From Cytophaga hutchinsonii ATCC 33406 (GTDB taxonomy: Bacteria > Bacteroidota > Bacteroidia > Cytophagales > Cytophagaceae), in assembly GCF_000014145.1 (NCBI RefSeq), contig NC_008255.1, positions 2,558,001 to 2,622,000 of the forward strand: a DNA stretch of 64,000 nucleotides, written 5' to 3'. The position numbers and the translations under genes were made by a program. How positions within the stretch are numbered: position 1 is the first letter of the stretch; every line of letters begins with the position of its first letter. This document shows, one piece after another, positions 9,055-18,499 of the stretch. The notes below the pieces were generated by a model. That model did no database searches. It was not told the origin of the DNA and saw only the letters and a program-made list of their open reading frames with translations.

Positions 9055-9657
9055 TTATTTTTTTTGTAGAACTTCTTTCACATAAAGTGAAATTTTCCAT
9101 CTCTCTAAAGGTTCCAATTGAGAAGCATGCTGAAGCATTCTCCCTTTTCCATATGTAATAACATGGAATATGTGTCCGGCATTAACTGCTTTAAGTGTTC
9201 CGGATTTTAAGTTGGCAACACCTTGTAATTTATCATTTACAGGACCATCGCCTTCTCCACCTTCACCATGGCAGTGAGAACAGAATCTGTTAAATAAAAC
9301 CTGTCCTTCAGACAATACTTCTTCTGTTGGCGCAATAGGTGAAACTAATGTTGCATTAGCCTGTGCTAATGAATCTTTAGTAATGTGATATGGAACAGCT
9401 CCCCGTTTAATAGTACCTGGTACCGGCATACGTAAGTTAGAACCATTGTTATATGGCATTACATTATATGCTTCCGGGAAATGTTCTTTATCTTCAACCA
9501 AAGTAACTGGTTCATACGCTTCAGAAACATACATGTTTGGTGCATATTCATTTCTAGGGCTTTCGTGAACAGGTATCTGATCAAAGTTGTGGTTACACGA
9601 TGAAACGGTTGCGGCAAATACGATTGCGGCTGCTATATTGAAGGTTTTCATTGTCAT
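9055..9657 (-). CDS. actE: Alternative Complex III monoheme cytochrome c lipoprotein ActE
   Basis: Periplasmic lipoprotein cytochrome. The N-terminus MKTFNIAAAIVFAATVSSCNHNF is a signal peptide with a lipobox ending at Cys. One heme c motif is visible, FCSHCH, followed by GEGGEGDGPV as in ActE proteins, and a candidate Met ligand lies in GKGRMLQHASQL. The 200-residue length is normal. It is expected to relay electrons from the multi-heme ActA to the oxidase. The second Met codon (Lys-Thr-Phe start) is an equally plausible initiation point. Confidence 0.92.
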   Translation of the reverse strand: MTMKTFNIAAAIVFAATVSSCNHNFDQIPVHESPRNEYAPNMYVSEAYEPVTLVEDKEHFPEAYNVMPYNNGSNLRMPVPGTIKRGAVPYHITKDSLAQANATLVSPIAPTEEVLSEGQVLFNRFCSHCHGEGGEGDGPVNDKLQGVANLKSGTLKAVNAGHIFHVITYGKGRMLQHASQLEPLERWKISLYVKEVLQKK

Positions 9658-9674
9658 AGTATATGAAGCCTTTC

Positions 9675-10205
9675 TTAGTTTTCCAATGATTTTGTAGTTA
9701 CTTCAGAAGCTCCGGTTTCTGAAAGGATCGATTTCAGAGCTGCTGAGTCGTGTTTGTTTGATGCAGTATCAAAAGCAATAACAAATTTATCATCTGTTGT
9801 TCTTGGATCAAACATCTGTGGTGTAGACCATGGATTCAGATTACTTGCAACGAAGAATGTTCCGGTCATACCTAATGCACAAAACAATACCGTTAATTCA
9901 AACGTGATCGGAATAAAAGCAGGTAGCGGAATGTGTGGTTTACCACCAATATCCATCGGCCAGTCAAATCCCAGCATACCAATCATCATTGATAAGGCTG
10001 TGATTGTTCCGACAATACCGAACAGGAAGCCTGCGATAGGTAAGTTTGAATAACTATATCCTAATGCGTTGTCAAGCCCGTGAACCGGATATGGAGTATA
10101 TACTTCATGTATCTTTACCCCTTTTGCGCGAATCTGATCTACAGCGTTCATCAATACTGCTTCATCATCATACACACCAAATACAAAATTCTTTCCTTTT
10201 TCCAT
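9675..10205 (-). CDS. actD: Alternative Complex III subunit ActD (DUF3341)
   Basis: A 176-residue protein with a soluble N-terminal segment (KNFVFGVYDDEAVLMNAVDQIRAKG), two transmembrane helices around residues 60-85 and 100-125, and a C-terminal soluble tail. This is the DUF3341/ActD pattern, including the ALGMTGTFFVASNLNPW region. It has no cofactor motifs. It sits 27 nt after actC and 17 nt before actE in conserved order. Confidence 0.93.
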   Translation of the reverse strand: MEKGKNFVFGVYDDEAVLMNAVDQIRAKGVKIHEVYTPYPVHGLDNALGYSYSNLPIAGFLFGIVGTITALSMMIGMLGFDWPMDIGGKPHIPLPAFIPITFELTVLFCALGMTGTFFVASNLNPWSTPQMFDPRTTDDKFVIAFDTASNKHDSAALKSILSETGASEVTTKSLEN

Positions 10206-10232
10206 GTTATTTATAAGTATTCAGGACTTAGG

Positions 10233-11588
10233 TTATTTCTTTTCAGAAGATGAATCAATGATTGTTTTAACTTCAGCCATGTTAATTACCGGGAAATACT
10301 TCGCAAATAATAAGAAACATGTGAAGAATAATCCGAAGGTAAATAAGTAATCCCCTACATCATATAACGTTGGCGAGAAGTAAGACCAGGATGAAGGAAT
10401 AAAGTCTCTGTGTAATGAAGTACAGATAATTACAAAACGTTCAAACCACATACCGATGTTTACTACAATAGATAAACCGAATGTCCAGGCGATACTTGTA
10501 CGTACTTTCTTGAACCAGAACATTTGCGGGGAAATCACATTACATGTCATCATGGTTGCATATGCCCACCAATACGGACCGAATGCACGGTTAATGAAGG
10601 CGTATTTTTCATATGGTACACCTGAGTACCACGCAATGAAGAACTCTGTAATATAAGCAATACCTACAACTGAACCTGTTAATACGATGATCTTGTTCAT
10701 CGATTCAATGTGGTTGATTGTTATGTAATCTTCTAAGCCGAACAGCACACGTGTTACCAGCATTAGTGTTAATACCATCGCAAAACCTGAGAAGATCGCA
10801 CCAGCAACGAAATACGGAGGGAAGATTGTTGTATGCCACCCCGGAATCAATGACGTTGCAAAGTCCATGGATACAATTGTGTGTACTGAGAGTACAAGTG
10901 GTGTTGAAACACCTGCCAACACTAAGGATACAGCTTCATAACGTGACCATGTTTTTGCTGAACCGTCCCAGTTCATACTTAACGCACCGTAAATAACACG
11001 ACGGATACCTGTAGCTCTTTCACGGATGGTTGCAAAATCAGGAATCAAACCTACATACCAGAATACTAATGATACAGTGAAGTATGTTGAAATCGCAAAT
11101 ACGTCCCACATTAAGGCAGAGTTAAAGTTTTGCCACAAAGAACCATTGTTGTTCGGGAAAGGTAATACCCAGTGACCAACCCACGGACGCCCCATGTGCG
11201 CAATAATGAACGTAGCAGCACAGATAACGGCAAAGATTGTCATCGCCTCTGCTGCACGGTTAATAGATGTTCTCCATTTTTGGCGGAATAGTAACAATAC
11301 GGCAGAGATCAATGTACCGGCGTGACCGATACCTACCCACCATACGAAGTTCGTGATATCCCAGGACCAACCAATTGTCTTGTTCAATCCCCACATACCA
11401 ATACCTTCATACCATGTTGTCCATAAGCAGTAACCACCATAGAACAATGTGATCAATGCCATAGCAAATGATATTTTCCATGCAGTTGAAGGCGCACCTT
11501 CTACTTGTCTACAAATATCGTTGGTAACGTCTTGTTTTGTTTTTCCGTTTGTAACCAACGGCGGCCTTACCGAAGAAGTAACTTGCAT
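10233..11588 (-). CDS. actC: Alternative Complex III quinol-oxidising membrane subunit ActC (NrfD/PsrC-like)
   Basis: A 451-residue polytopic protein of the NrfD/PsrC superfamily with about ten helices, expected to hold the menaquinol site and conduct protons. Visible family stretches include WSWDITNFVWWVGIGHAGTLISAVLLLFRQKWRTSINRAAEAMT near residues 75-120 and HMGRPWVGHWVLPFPNNNGSLWQNFNSALMWDVFAISTYF. It lies 20 nt after actB, matching the actABCDEF order of Rhodothermus and Flavobacterium. Confidence 0.95.
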   Translation of the reverse strand: MQVTSSVRPPLVTNGKTKQDVTNDICRQVEGAPSTAWKISFAMALITLFYGGYCLWTTWYEGIGMWGLNKTIGWSWDITNFVWWVGIGHAGTLISAVLLLFRQKWRTSINRAAEAMTIFAVICAATFIIAHMGRPWVGHWVLPFPNNNGSLWQNFNSALMWDVFAISTYFTVSLVFWYVGLIPDFATIRERATGIRRVIYGALSMNWDGSAKTWSRYEAVSLVLAGVSTPLVLSVHTIVSMDFATSLIPGWHTTIFPPYFVAGAIFSGFAMVLTLMLVTRVLFGLEDYITINHIESMNKIIVLTGSVVGIAYITEFFIAWYSGVPYEKYAFINRAFGPYWWAYATMMTCNVISPQMFWFKKVRTSIAWTFGLSIVVNIGMWFERFVIICTSLHRDFIPSSWSYFSPTLYDVGDYLFTFGLFFTCFLLFAKYFPVINMAEVKTIIDSSSEKK

Positions 11589-11608
11589 AATCTTAAATCT
11601 CGATTAAA

Positions 11609-14600
11609 TTAGGCTTTAGAAATATTTCTGATTTTTGTCAAATACGTAATATTCGGCTGAACATTCAATTCTTCAAGAACTGTGTATGTACGCTCTGGAT
11701 TGTGCACATTACGTTCCTGGTAAACTTTACCTTCAACGTCTCTTAAATCACCGAATAAGATTGCTCCTGTTGCACAAGCAGCTGCACAAGCTGTAGTAAC
11801 TTCACCATCCACGATGTGACGTTTTTCTTTCTTAGCCTTAAGCTTGCCTTCCTGTATTTTCTGAACACAGAATGAACATTTTTCCATTACACCACGAGAA
11901 CGTACTGTAACATCCGGGTTCAATACCATACGGCCCAATGAAGTATTCATCGCAACGTTTTTGTCAAATTTCTCTTCGTTGTCGAAGTATTTGAACCAGT
12001 TGAAACGACGAACTTTATATGGACAGTTGTTTGCACAGTAACGTGTACCGATACAACGGTTATAAGTCATTTGGTTTAAACCTTCAGAGCTATGTGTTGT
12101 TGCAGCAACCGGACAAACCGTTTCGCACGGTGCGTGGTTACAGTGCTGACACATCATTGGCTGGAAAGTAACCTGAGGATTTTCAGAAGGAATTTCTAAT
12201 GTTCCGTAACCGATACCTTCTGCATCAGAAGTAAAGTACTCCCCTGTTTTAGTGGGTTCTGCATCCGAACTGTAGTATCTGTCGATACGGATCCAGTGCA
12301 TTTCACGTGCATTTAAAACTTCTTTTTTACCAACTACCGGAACGTTGTTCTCAGCCTGACAAGCAATCACACAGGCACCACAACCTAAACAGGTGTTTAA
12401 GTCGATAGACATGCTCCATAAGTGATTTGGCTGATGGTGCTGATCTTTCCAGATATCAACTAATGCAGGAGCTTTTTTACCATCCGGTGTTGAAACCGTT
12501 GGTTTGAATCTGCCTGCAGAAGGGTCGTTAATGTATTCAGATAATAACGCATCCTGAATAATCGGACGAGCCATTAATGTATGGTGTGTTTGAGTTTGAG
12601 CAATTGGATATTTATCGCCACCTAGTTTAGTAACAGAAACGCCTGTAACGAAATCCAATACAGAGCCGTCTACGAAACGTGCGAATGGATAAACATTTTT
12701 ACCTACTCCATCCCCGCATTTCCCAACATGTGTTCTTCCGTATCCGATTGCTATCGATACCGTATTACCAGCCTGACCAGGTTGAATCAAAACAGGAAGT
12801 TCTACAGAATAGTTAGCAGACTTAACCGCAACTCTATCTCCTTGCTCTAACGCATTTGCTTTAGCATAACTCGCAGATACCGCTACGTAGTTATCCCATG
12901 TAGCTTTAGAGATCGGATCAGGTAATTCCTGTAACCAAGGGTTATTCGCTTGAGAACCTGTACCCAAGCCTATTTTTTCGTATAATTTTAATTCAATACC
13001 AGATGTATTGGCAGGGTAGTTTTTAATGATACCTGCTTCAACAGCTGAACGGTCGAAACTGGAAGCAGTTACTTCTACACCTGATTTATTTTTAGGTTCG
13101 AATACACCGTCCTGCAATGCCTGATCCCATGAAGCACCACCTAAGATCGATGAGATCCAGTTAGATTTAAGGAATTCATAATAATCACCGGAATTACCAG
13201 ACCATAAAAGAAGTGACTCCTGAGCAGCTCTCGTTTTAAATATTGGAGAAATACTCGGCTGTCCTAGTGAATAGAAACCAGCTCTTGGTTCTGCATCACC
13301 CCATGCTTCTAAATAATGATGATCCGGTGCAACGAATTTTGTTAATGCTGCTGTTTCGTCAACTCTATCAGCAAAAGATACTGTTAACGATACCGATGAT
13401 AATGCTTTAGCCAGCTCTGCTCCTCTTGCATGATCAAACACAGGGTTTGAACCATAGAAAATCACAGCATTTACTTTGCCTGCAACCGCATCGTTTATAA
13501 ACGTATTCATTGCTTCATCATTTCCTTGTTTCTGGAACGAAGGTGTAGCTAATGAAATTGTTGTACCGTAGTTACCTAATGCTAAGTTGATTTCATTTAC
13601 TAAAATCTGAACATTAACATCGTTTGAACCTGAAACAACTAATGATTTACCTCTGTTCGATGCTTTTAATAAAGCTGCAGCAGCTTTATCTAATACATCA
13701 TTTTTCACAGGAGTTGTAGAAACTTTAGATGAAACAATTTTATTATATAGTTCAGCGATAAACAACCCTTCCTGTGAAGGTTTGATCGGTTGTCTGTAAT
13801 CAGCATTACTGCCTGTTAACGAAAGAGCCGTTTCAAACTGAAAATGCTGACTCATCGTTTTCTTAGTTTTACTAAGTCTACGTGTATCAGCATACTGAGA
13901 AACAAACTCTATCGGAGAAATCCATGTACCTAAGAAATCAGCGCCAAAGCCTACTATTACTTCTGCTTTGCTGAAATCATAAGAAGGAATTACAGCCTGA
14001 CCAAATGATGTTTGGTTTGCTTTTAAAATACCATAAGAAGAGTTTGCATCGTATTGCACATGCTCTGTTGATGGATATTTTGCTTTGAATGCTGCAATTG
14101 CTTTTTTAGTTGTCGGGCTTAAAATAGTCGGAGAAACAATACGGATATTTCCGCCGGTTGCTGCAATAGCACCCAACTGAACACCTACCTGCTTATCCAG
14201 ATCAGCCCACGTAGCAGCAGCACCTTTAATTAAAGGCCCCTGAATACGAGCTGTATCATACAGACTTAATACGGATGCCTGAACGCGACCGTTTGTACCG
14301 CCTTTTGTAACGCTTGAAAGCTTGTTCCCTTCAATTTTAATCGGACGACCTTCACGCGTTTTTACCAATACACTGCAATATTCACCGCCATCTACAAAAG
14401 TAGAAGCATAATAGTTTGCAATACCTGGCTCTATTTCTTCAGGCTTATTTAAATATGGAATAGCTTTTTTAACCGGAGCTTCACAAGCAGCTAGAGAAAC
14501 GGCTGCAACACTAAAGCCCAAAAGCTTTAAGAAGTCTCTTCTATCCGTTCCGTTTGATTCTTCAGAAGAATTCTTTAGAGGAAGGAATTCTGGAAATTCA

Positions 14601-14680
14601 TTTTGAGCATTCTTTACGAATTCAGGGCTGTTACCCAACTCTTCAACACCTTTCCAAAATACTTTGTTATTATCTTTCAT
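11609..14680 (-). CDS. actB: Alternative Complex III iron-sulfur subunit ActB (molybdopterin-oxidoreductase-like fused to Fe-S domain)
   Basis: A 1023-residue fusion: an N-terminal half resembling molybdopterin oxidoreductases (which in ACIII carries no Mo cofactor) and a C-terminal ferredoxin-like half. A twin-arginine-type signal, TDRRDFLKLLGFSVAAVSLAAC, lies near residues 45-67. Four Fe-S ligand groups are visible: CLGCGACVIAC, CQHCNHAPCETVC, RCIGTRYCANNC, and CSFC with the later CAAAC. This fits three [4Fe-4S] and one [3Fe-4S] clusters. It transfers electrons from ActC to ActA. The gap to actA is 34 nt. Confidence 0.96.
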   Translation of the reverse strand: MKDNNKVFWKGVEELGNSPEFVKNAQNEFPEFLPLKNSSEESNGTDRRDFLKLLGFSVAAVSLAACEAPVKKAIPYLNKPEEIEPGIANYYASTFVDGGEYCSVLVKTREGRPIKIEGNKLSSVTKGGTNGRVQASVLSLYDTARIQGPLIKGAAATWADLDKQVGVQLGAIAATGGNIRIVSPTILSPTTKKAIAAFKAKYPSTEHVQYDANSSYGILKANQTSFGQAVIPSYDFSKAEVIVGFGADFLGTWISPIEFVSQYADTRRLSKTKKTMSQHFQFETALSLTGSNADYRQPIKPSQEGLFIAELYNKIVSSKVSTTPVKNDVLDKAAAALLKASNRGKSLVVSGSNDVNVQILVNEINLALGNYGTTISLATPSFQKQGNDEAMNTFINDAVAGKVNAVIFYGSNPVFDHARGAELAKALSSVSLTVSFADRVDETAALTKFVAPDHHYLEAWGDAEPRAGFYSLGQPSISPIFKTRAAQESLLLWSGNSGDYYEFLKSNWISSILGGASWDQALQDGVFEPKNKSGVEVTASSFDRSAVEAGIIKNYPANTSGIELKLYEKIGLGTGSQANNPWLQELPDPISKATWDNYVAVSASYAKANALEQGDRVAVKSANYSVELPVLIQPGQAGNTVSIAIGYGRTHVGKCGDGVGKNVYPFARFVDGSVLDFVTGVSVTKLGGDKYPIAQTQTHHTLMARPIIQDALLSEYINDPSAGRFKPTVSTPDGKKAPALVDIWKDQHHQPNHLWSMSIDLNTCLGCGACVIACQAENNVPVVGKKEVLNAREMHWIRIDRYYSSDAEPTKTGEYFTSDAEGIGYGTLEIPSENPQVTFQPMMCQHCNHAPCETVCPVAATTHSSEGLNQMTYNRCIGTRYCANNCPYKVRRFNWFKYFDNEEKFDKNVAMNTSLGRMVLNPDVTVRSRGVMEKCSFCVQKIQEGKLKAKKEKRHIVDGEVTTACAAACATGAILFGDLRDVEGKVYQERNVHNPERTYTVLEELNVQPNITYLTKIRNISKA

Positions 14681-14714
14681 ATATATGAATAACTAGGCTT
14701 TCGAACTTTCTTAA

Positions 14715-16022
14715 TTAATAGTGACATTTAGAGCAATCCAATCCACCGATTTCCTCAGCAGTCATATTGCCTTTTTTCTTAGACTCCTCGTGAACTTTCA
14801 ACAAGCGATCATAGTATGCATTATCTTCACTGTTTACAGCTGTTTCTCTGTGACAGTTAATACACCAGCCCATTGTTAAGTTAGAATATTGTTTAACAAC
14901 TTCCATTTCTTCAATCGGACCGTGACATTTCTGACATTCAATGCCTGCAACCTGTGTGTGCTGAGAGTGATTGAAGTAAGCCAGATCAGGTAAGTTGTGT
15001 ACACGTACCCATTTAATCGGAGTACCTTTTTCGTACGCATCTACCAATTTAGCAATTTCAGTTTCACCATGAAGAGGACCTTTCTTGATATAGGTATGAC
15101 AGTTCATACAGATATTTAATGAAGGAATATTTGATTGCTTGCCTTTGTACGCCCCGGTGTGGCAATAGTTACAGTTGATCTTGTTGTCACCTGCATGCAA
15201 TTTGTGAGAGAATGCAATCGGCTGCACCGGTGCATAGTTTTGTTCTACGCCTACTTCCTGAGCACCGATCCAGCAAGAACGAACCGTTGCACCAACAAAT
15301 AATAAAACAACAATTGCTATAAATGCTTTGCTCTTAACAAGCGCTTTAATATCAAATTTCTGATCTACTAACTCTCTGTCTTCTGCATCCAGGCCTGCTT
15401 CTTTTTCTTTTAAGTAACGTTTAATTACAGATAAGAAAACAAGCATTGCCACAAGCACAAGAACCAATACAACTACGATCAAGGTAAGAATGATTGTATC
15501 GTATTGTCCGCCTTCTGTTTCGCCTTTAGGCTTGGTAGGATCTTCAGTACCTTTTAATTTAGCAGGATCCTCTTTAGGAACGGATTCAACATATGCTATA
15601 ATCGCATCAATGTCTTCATTTGTGAAAGTAGGGAAAGCAGTCATTTCTGCTTTTTTATACTTCTCATAAATAGCAATAGCGTCTTTATCGCCTGAAGCTC
15701 TAAACACGGCATTGTTTTTAATCCACTGATGTAACCAGTCAGCTGATCTGCGTTTCGTAACACCTGACAAAGCAGGTCCTACTGATTCTTCATGGATTTT
15801 GTGACATGATTTACAATTTTCCTTGAATAATTGCTCTCCTTTGCCATCAAGTGCCGGAGTTTCCGCTGTAGCAGAGGCTGATGAATCTTTAACCTCTGCA
15901 AATGAAGAAGTTAGAGTTACAAAAGAGAATGCTACTAACGTAAGGATTGATCTCGAAATTCTACTCATCAGAATAGTTAATCTGGACATGTTTAACACTG
16001 TTTTTTCCGAAATTTTGGCCAT
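14715..16022 (-). CDS. actA: Alternative Complex III multiheme cytochrome c subunit ActA
   Basis: Membrane-anchored multiheme cytochrome c of 435 residues. Six CxxCH motifs are visible: CKSCH in an N-terminal monoheme domain with the KAEMTAFP Met-ligand region, then CNYCH, CMNCH, CQKCH, CINCH and a C-terminal CSKCH. An N-terminal signal (SRSILTLVAFSFVTLTSSFAEV) precedes the monoheme domain. Two transmembrane segments (about residues 178-200 and 234-255) separate it from the pentaheme part. It is the first gene of the operon; Met12 or Met19 are alternative starts that would shorten the signal region. Confidence 0.95.
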   Translation of the reverse strand: MAKISEKTVLNMSRLTILMSRISRSILTLVAFSFVTLTSSFAEVKDSSASATAETPALDGKGEQLFKENCKSCHKIHEESVGPALSGVTKRRSADWLHQWIKNNAVFRASGDKDAIAIYEKYKKAEMTAFPTFTNEDIDAIIAYVESVPKEDPAKLKGTEDPTKPKGETEGGQYDTIILTLIVVVLVLVLVAMLVFLSVIKRYLKEKEAGLDAEDRELVDQKFDIKALVKSKAFIAIVVLLFVGATVRSCWIGAQEVGVEQNYAPVQPIAFSHKLHAGDNKINCNYCHTGAYKGKQSNIPSLNICMNCHTYIKKGPLHGETEIAKLVDAYEKGTPIKWVRVHNLPDLAYFNHSQHTQVAGIECQKCHGPIEEMEVVKQYSNLTMGWCINCHRETAVNSEDNAYYDRLLKVHEESKKKGNMTAEEIGGLDCSKCHY

Positions 16023-16041
16023 ACTTTACCTAAAAGTCCTA

Positions 16042-16072
16042 CAAATCTATCATGCCAATTCGATTATTCAAA
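16042..16072 (-). promoter_or_regulatory. Promoter of the act-cox operon
   Basis: On the minus strand: TTTG (16072-16069), a 19-nt spacer, then TAGATTTG (16049-16042). This is a perfect match to the Bacteroidota primary-sigma consensus TTTG-N19-TAnnTTTG. Transcription would start near 16035, leaving a leader of about 13 nt before the actA ATG. Confidence 0.8.
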
Positions 16073-16321
16073 CATTTTTTCTTTGTCTGCACGCAAGAAA
16101 ACAAGATTTTGGCCTGAAGAATAATGCAAAAACTTGATTTACTTAATTTTAGGTAATTCTAAAATATATGAACATTATAATTTAGAATAATTACAAATAA
16201 AAAAGTTCCCTTTTTATGTAAAAAAACTGTTTTTATGGGCAAAATATTGCGATTTCCCAAAAAGCATTTGAAGGATACGAACTAAATGCGGATGTTTGTC
16301 CTAACATATCAGAAGCGATCA

Positions 16322-17347
16322 ATGATTCCTCAAATTATACAGAATAAAGACTTAAAAAAATACAATTCTTTTGCCATTTCGGCACAAGCAAAACTCTTCA
16401 CTGTTTTTAAATCGGAAAAAGAACTGCTTTCGATATTAGAAGAACTTGAAGAGCTGAATGAGCCCATGCTGTTACTAGGCGGAGGCAGCAACATGCTTTT
16501 TACAAAAGATTTTGAAGGGATTGTTCTTAAAAATGAGATTAAAGGTATTCAAATACTTTCTGAAAATGCAGACACTGTTTTGATCAAATGCGGCGCAGGT
16601 GAAGTGTGGCACGAATTCGTGTTATACTGCGTAGGTAAAGGCTGGGCCGGTCTGGAAAATCTATCGTTGATACCGGGCACGGTAGGCGCCTCTCCGATCC
16701 AGAATATAGGAGCTTATGGCGTGGAAGTGAAAGATACGATTGAATCTGTTGAATGCATTGATATTGAAACAAAAACTAAAAAACGGTTTTCAAACAGTGA
16801 ATGTATATTTGGATACAGAGAAAGTATTTTTAAAAAAATATATAAAGGAAAATATGTCATTACACAAGTGGCTTTCCGCTTGAAAAAACAGCCAAAAGTA
16901 AACACCTCTTACGGTGCTATTCAACAGGTGCTGGATGAAAAAGGGATCACCTCTCCTACCATTCGGGATGTGAGTAACGCTGTTATAGAAATACGTAAAA
17001 GTAAACTCCCAAACCCGGCACAATTAGGCAATGCAGGTAGTTTCTTTAAGAATCCGGAAATACCATCAAAAGATTTTGATGCGTTAAAAACTAAATTCCC
17101 TGATATTGTATTCTTCCCTGGTACAAAACCTGATACCATAAAAGTACCTGCCGGCTGGCTGATTGAAAAAGCAGGGTGGAAAGGTAAAAGCATTGGCAAT
17201 GTTGGTGTACACCGGTTGCAGGCATTGGTATTAGTGAATTACGGCGGGGCAAGCGGTCAGGAGATTGTTGATCTTTCTTTAGAAGTGCGTAAATCGGTAA
17301 AAGAGTTATTTGGCATTGAATTAGAGCCTGAAGTAAATATGATCTGA
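16322..17347 (+). CDS. murB: UDP-N-acetylmuramate dehydrogenase (UDP-N-acetylenolpyruvoylglucosamine reductase)
   Basis: Cytosolic FAD enzyme that reduces UDP-GlcNAc-enolpyruvate to UDP-MurNAc in peptidoglycan synthesis. FAD-binding motifs are LLLGGGSNMLF and GLENLSLIPGTVGASPIQNIGAYGVEVKD. The catalytic region has GNAGSFFKNPE (Ser proton donor) and a C-terminal Glu in LELEPEVNMI. This is the type I form, about 341 residues. The reading frame stays open to an ATG at 16286, but the family's N-terminus matches the Met at 16322 (MIPQIIQNKDLKKYNSF), so that start was chosen. It is monocistronic and divergent from the act operon. Confidence 0.96.
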   Translation: MIPQIIQNKDLKKYNSFAISAQAKLFTVFKSEKELLSILEELEELNEPMLLLGGGSNMLFTKDFEGIVLKNEIKGIQILSENADTVLIKCGAGEVWHEFVLYCVGKGWAGLENLSLIPGTVGASPIQNIGAYGVEVKDTIESVECIDIETKTKKRFSNSECIFGYRESIFKKIYKGKYVITQVAFRLKKQPKVNTSYGAIQQVLDEKGITSPTIRDVSNAVIEIRKSKLPNPAQLGNAGSFFKNPEIPSKDFDALKTKFPDIVFFPGTKPDTIKVPAGWLIEKAGWKGKSIGNVGVHRLQALVLVNYGGASGQEIVDLSLEVRKSVKELFGIELEPEVNMI

Positions 17348-17668
17348 TTATAACAAAAAACGGATACCTCTCACCTTGGTCCTTCACTCTGGTCTGTGGC
17401 ACACAGCCCAACAAAACATCACCTTCGTCCGTGCTACACAAATCAACAAAGCAGTAAGTGTTGATAAATAAGATTGTTCTGTGTGCCACAGAACAAGGTG
17501 ATGGTGAACATGATCTGATTGCCAAAAACAAGTGGTCTGACCGCTTAGATAGATCTTGTTCTGCATCCGGATAAATTCATGGAATAACAAACAAAGCGCT
17601 CTGACCACTCAGCTGCGTGCAACAGGAGTCAGCCAAGTGGTTCTGACAGCTGTGGCAACCAACAAAAA
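17348..17668. repeat. Intergenic block of degenerate direct and inverted repeats
   Basis: This 321-nt gap holds no convincing gene. It contains a perfect 13-bp inverted pair, CTGTGGCACACAG near 17390 and CTGTGTGCCACAG near 17480, flanked by CACCTTG and CAAGGTG. TCACCTTsGTCC occurs twice in direct orientation about 50 nt apart. GTGGTCTGAC-like words occur three times. ATGATCTGATT occurs both at the murB stop and near 17509. It may be a decayed dispersed element. Confidence 0.6.
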
Positions 17669-18148
17669 TCATTCATGTATCATAGAAAAATCACCGGAGT
17701 ATTTTTGAACTTCAACACCGAATTTTGACAAAAAAGCATTGCCTTCATCTACGTCAAGCCCTTTGTATTCGGCATAGGAGTGCAGGTAAATAACTTTTTT
17801 AACACCGGACGCAAACAACAAACGTGCACATGAAATACAGGGAGACAACGTTACATAAATTGTTGCTCCCTTTACTTCTGTGCCATTTTTAACAGCAAAT
17901 AAAATCGCATTTTCTTCTGCATGTAAAGCTAAGGAACAGCTTCCTTTCGAATCACGCGGACAACCTTCTTCCGGCCACTCTTCATCGCAGTTGTGCGTCT
18001 TTTCCGGCGGACCGTTATACCCGATGGATATGATGCGTGTATCCTTTGTTAAAACAGCGCCTACATGCCTTTTAATACAATGCGAACGCTTGGCCAGATT
18101 AACGGCCAGTTCCATATATATATCATCAAAATCCGGTCTCTTATACAT
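17669..18148 (-). CDS. Deoxycytidylate (dCMP) deaminase, ComEB-like
   Basis: Zinc-dependent deaminase converting dCMP to dUMP for thymidylate synthesis. The 159-residue protein shows the catalytic HAEENAI (His, Glu) and SPCISCARLL (two Cys) motifs. An upstream Cys/His-rich insertion, HNCDEEWPEEGCPRDSKGSC, matches dCMP deaminases rather than tRNA or cytosine deaminases. It is monocistronic. A TATCTTTG sequence (minus strand, 18186-18179) looks like a promoter -7 element, though no clear TTTG partner lies 19 nt upstream. Confidence 0.93.
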   Translation of the reverse strand: MYKRPDFDDIYMELAVNLAKRSHCIKRHVGAVLTKDTRIISIGYNGPPEKTHNCDEEWPEEGCPRDSKGSCSLALHAEENAILFAVKNGTEVKGATIYVTLSPCISCARLLFASGVKKVIYLHSYAEYKGLDVDEGNAFLSKFGVEVQKYSGDFSMIHE

Positions 18149-18499
18149 CTCTTTTCATCTGTGAATTAATCAGGAGATCAAAGATACAATTTCGTATGAG
18201 TAATTAACAGCGGCCAGCCGGAGATTCCTGCATAAATACAAATCCGTAGAATCTCTGGAGCAACAGAATTAAATCAGCATGGCATAAGGATTACATATTT
18301 ACAGCAATGTTGTCCCACGTCTTTCCCATGTACCTCCCATGTATTTCTCATATCATATCAATAGAAACTGCCGGAAACAGGTAAGCTGTATTATACCGAA
18401 CAGTATCCTTGGCATTTGACATAATGATCTATTCATAATTCTTTCGTGAATTCTTCCAAACAAATATTTTTACTGCTTAATTTTCGGTAATTTTGCAGC
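18149..18499. other. 351-nt intergenic region between divergent genes
   Basis: No gene is seen. It contains a candidate -7 box for the dCMP deaminase (18179-18186), four imperfect 11-bp tandem copies of a TCCCATGTACC-like word at 18313-18356, and the TAATTTTG box next to the ABC-F start. Nothing else is recognisable. Confidence 0.6.
18488..18495 (+). promoter_or_regulatory. Candidate -7 promoter element of the ABC-F gene
   Basis: TAATTTTG matches TAnnTTTG and ends only 4 nt before the ATG at 18500. If it is used, the transcript would start at or just after the ATG, implying a leaderless mRNA or a start codon further inside. No clear TTTG lies 19 nt upstream, only a T-rich run near 18467. Confidence 0.35.

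Noticed and set aside
17091-17531. A 146-codon minus-strand frame across the end of murB and the repeat block
   Set aside because: It overlaps murB antisense and its residues follow repeat words; no domain or start signal supports it.
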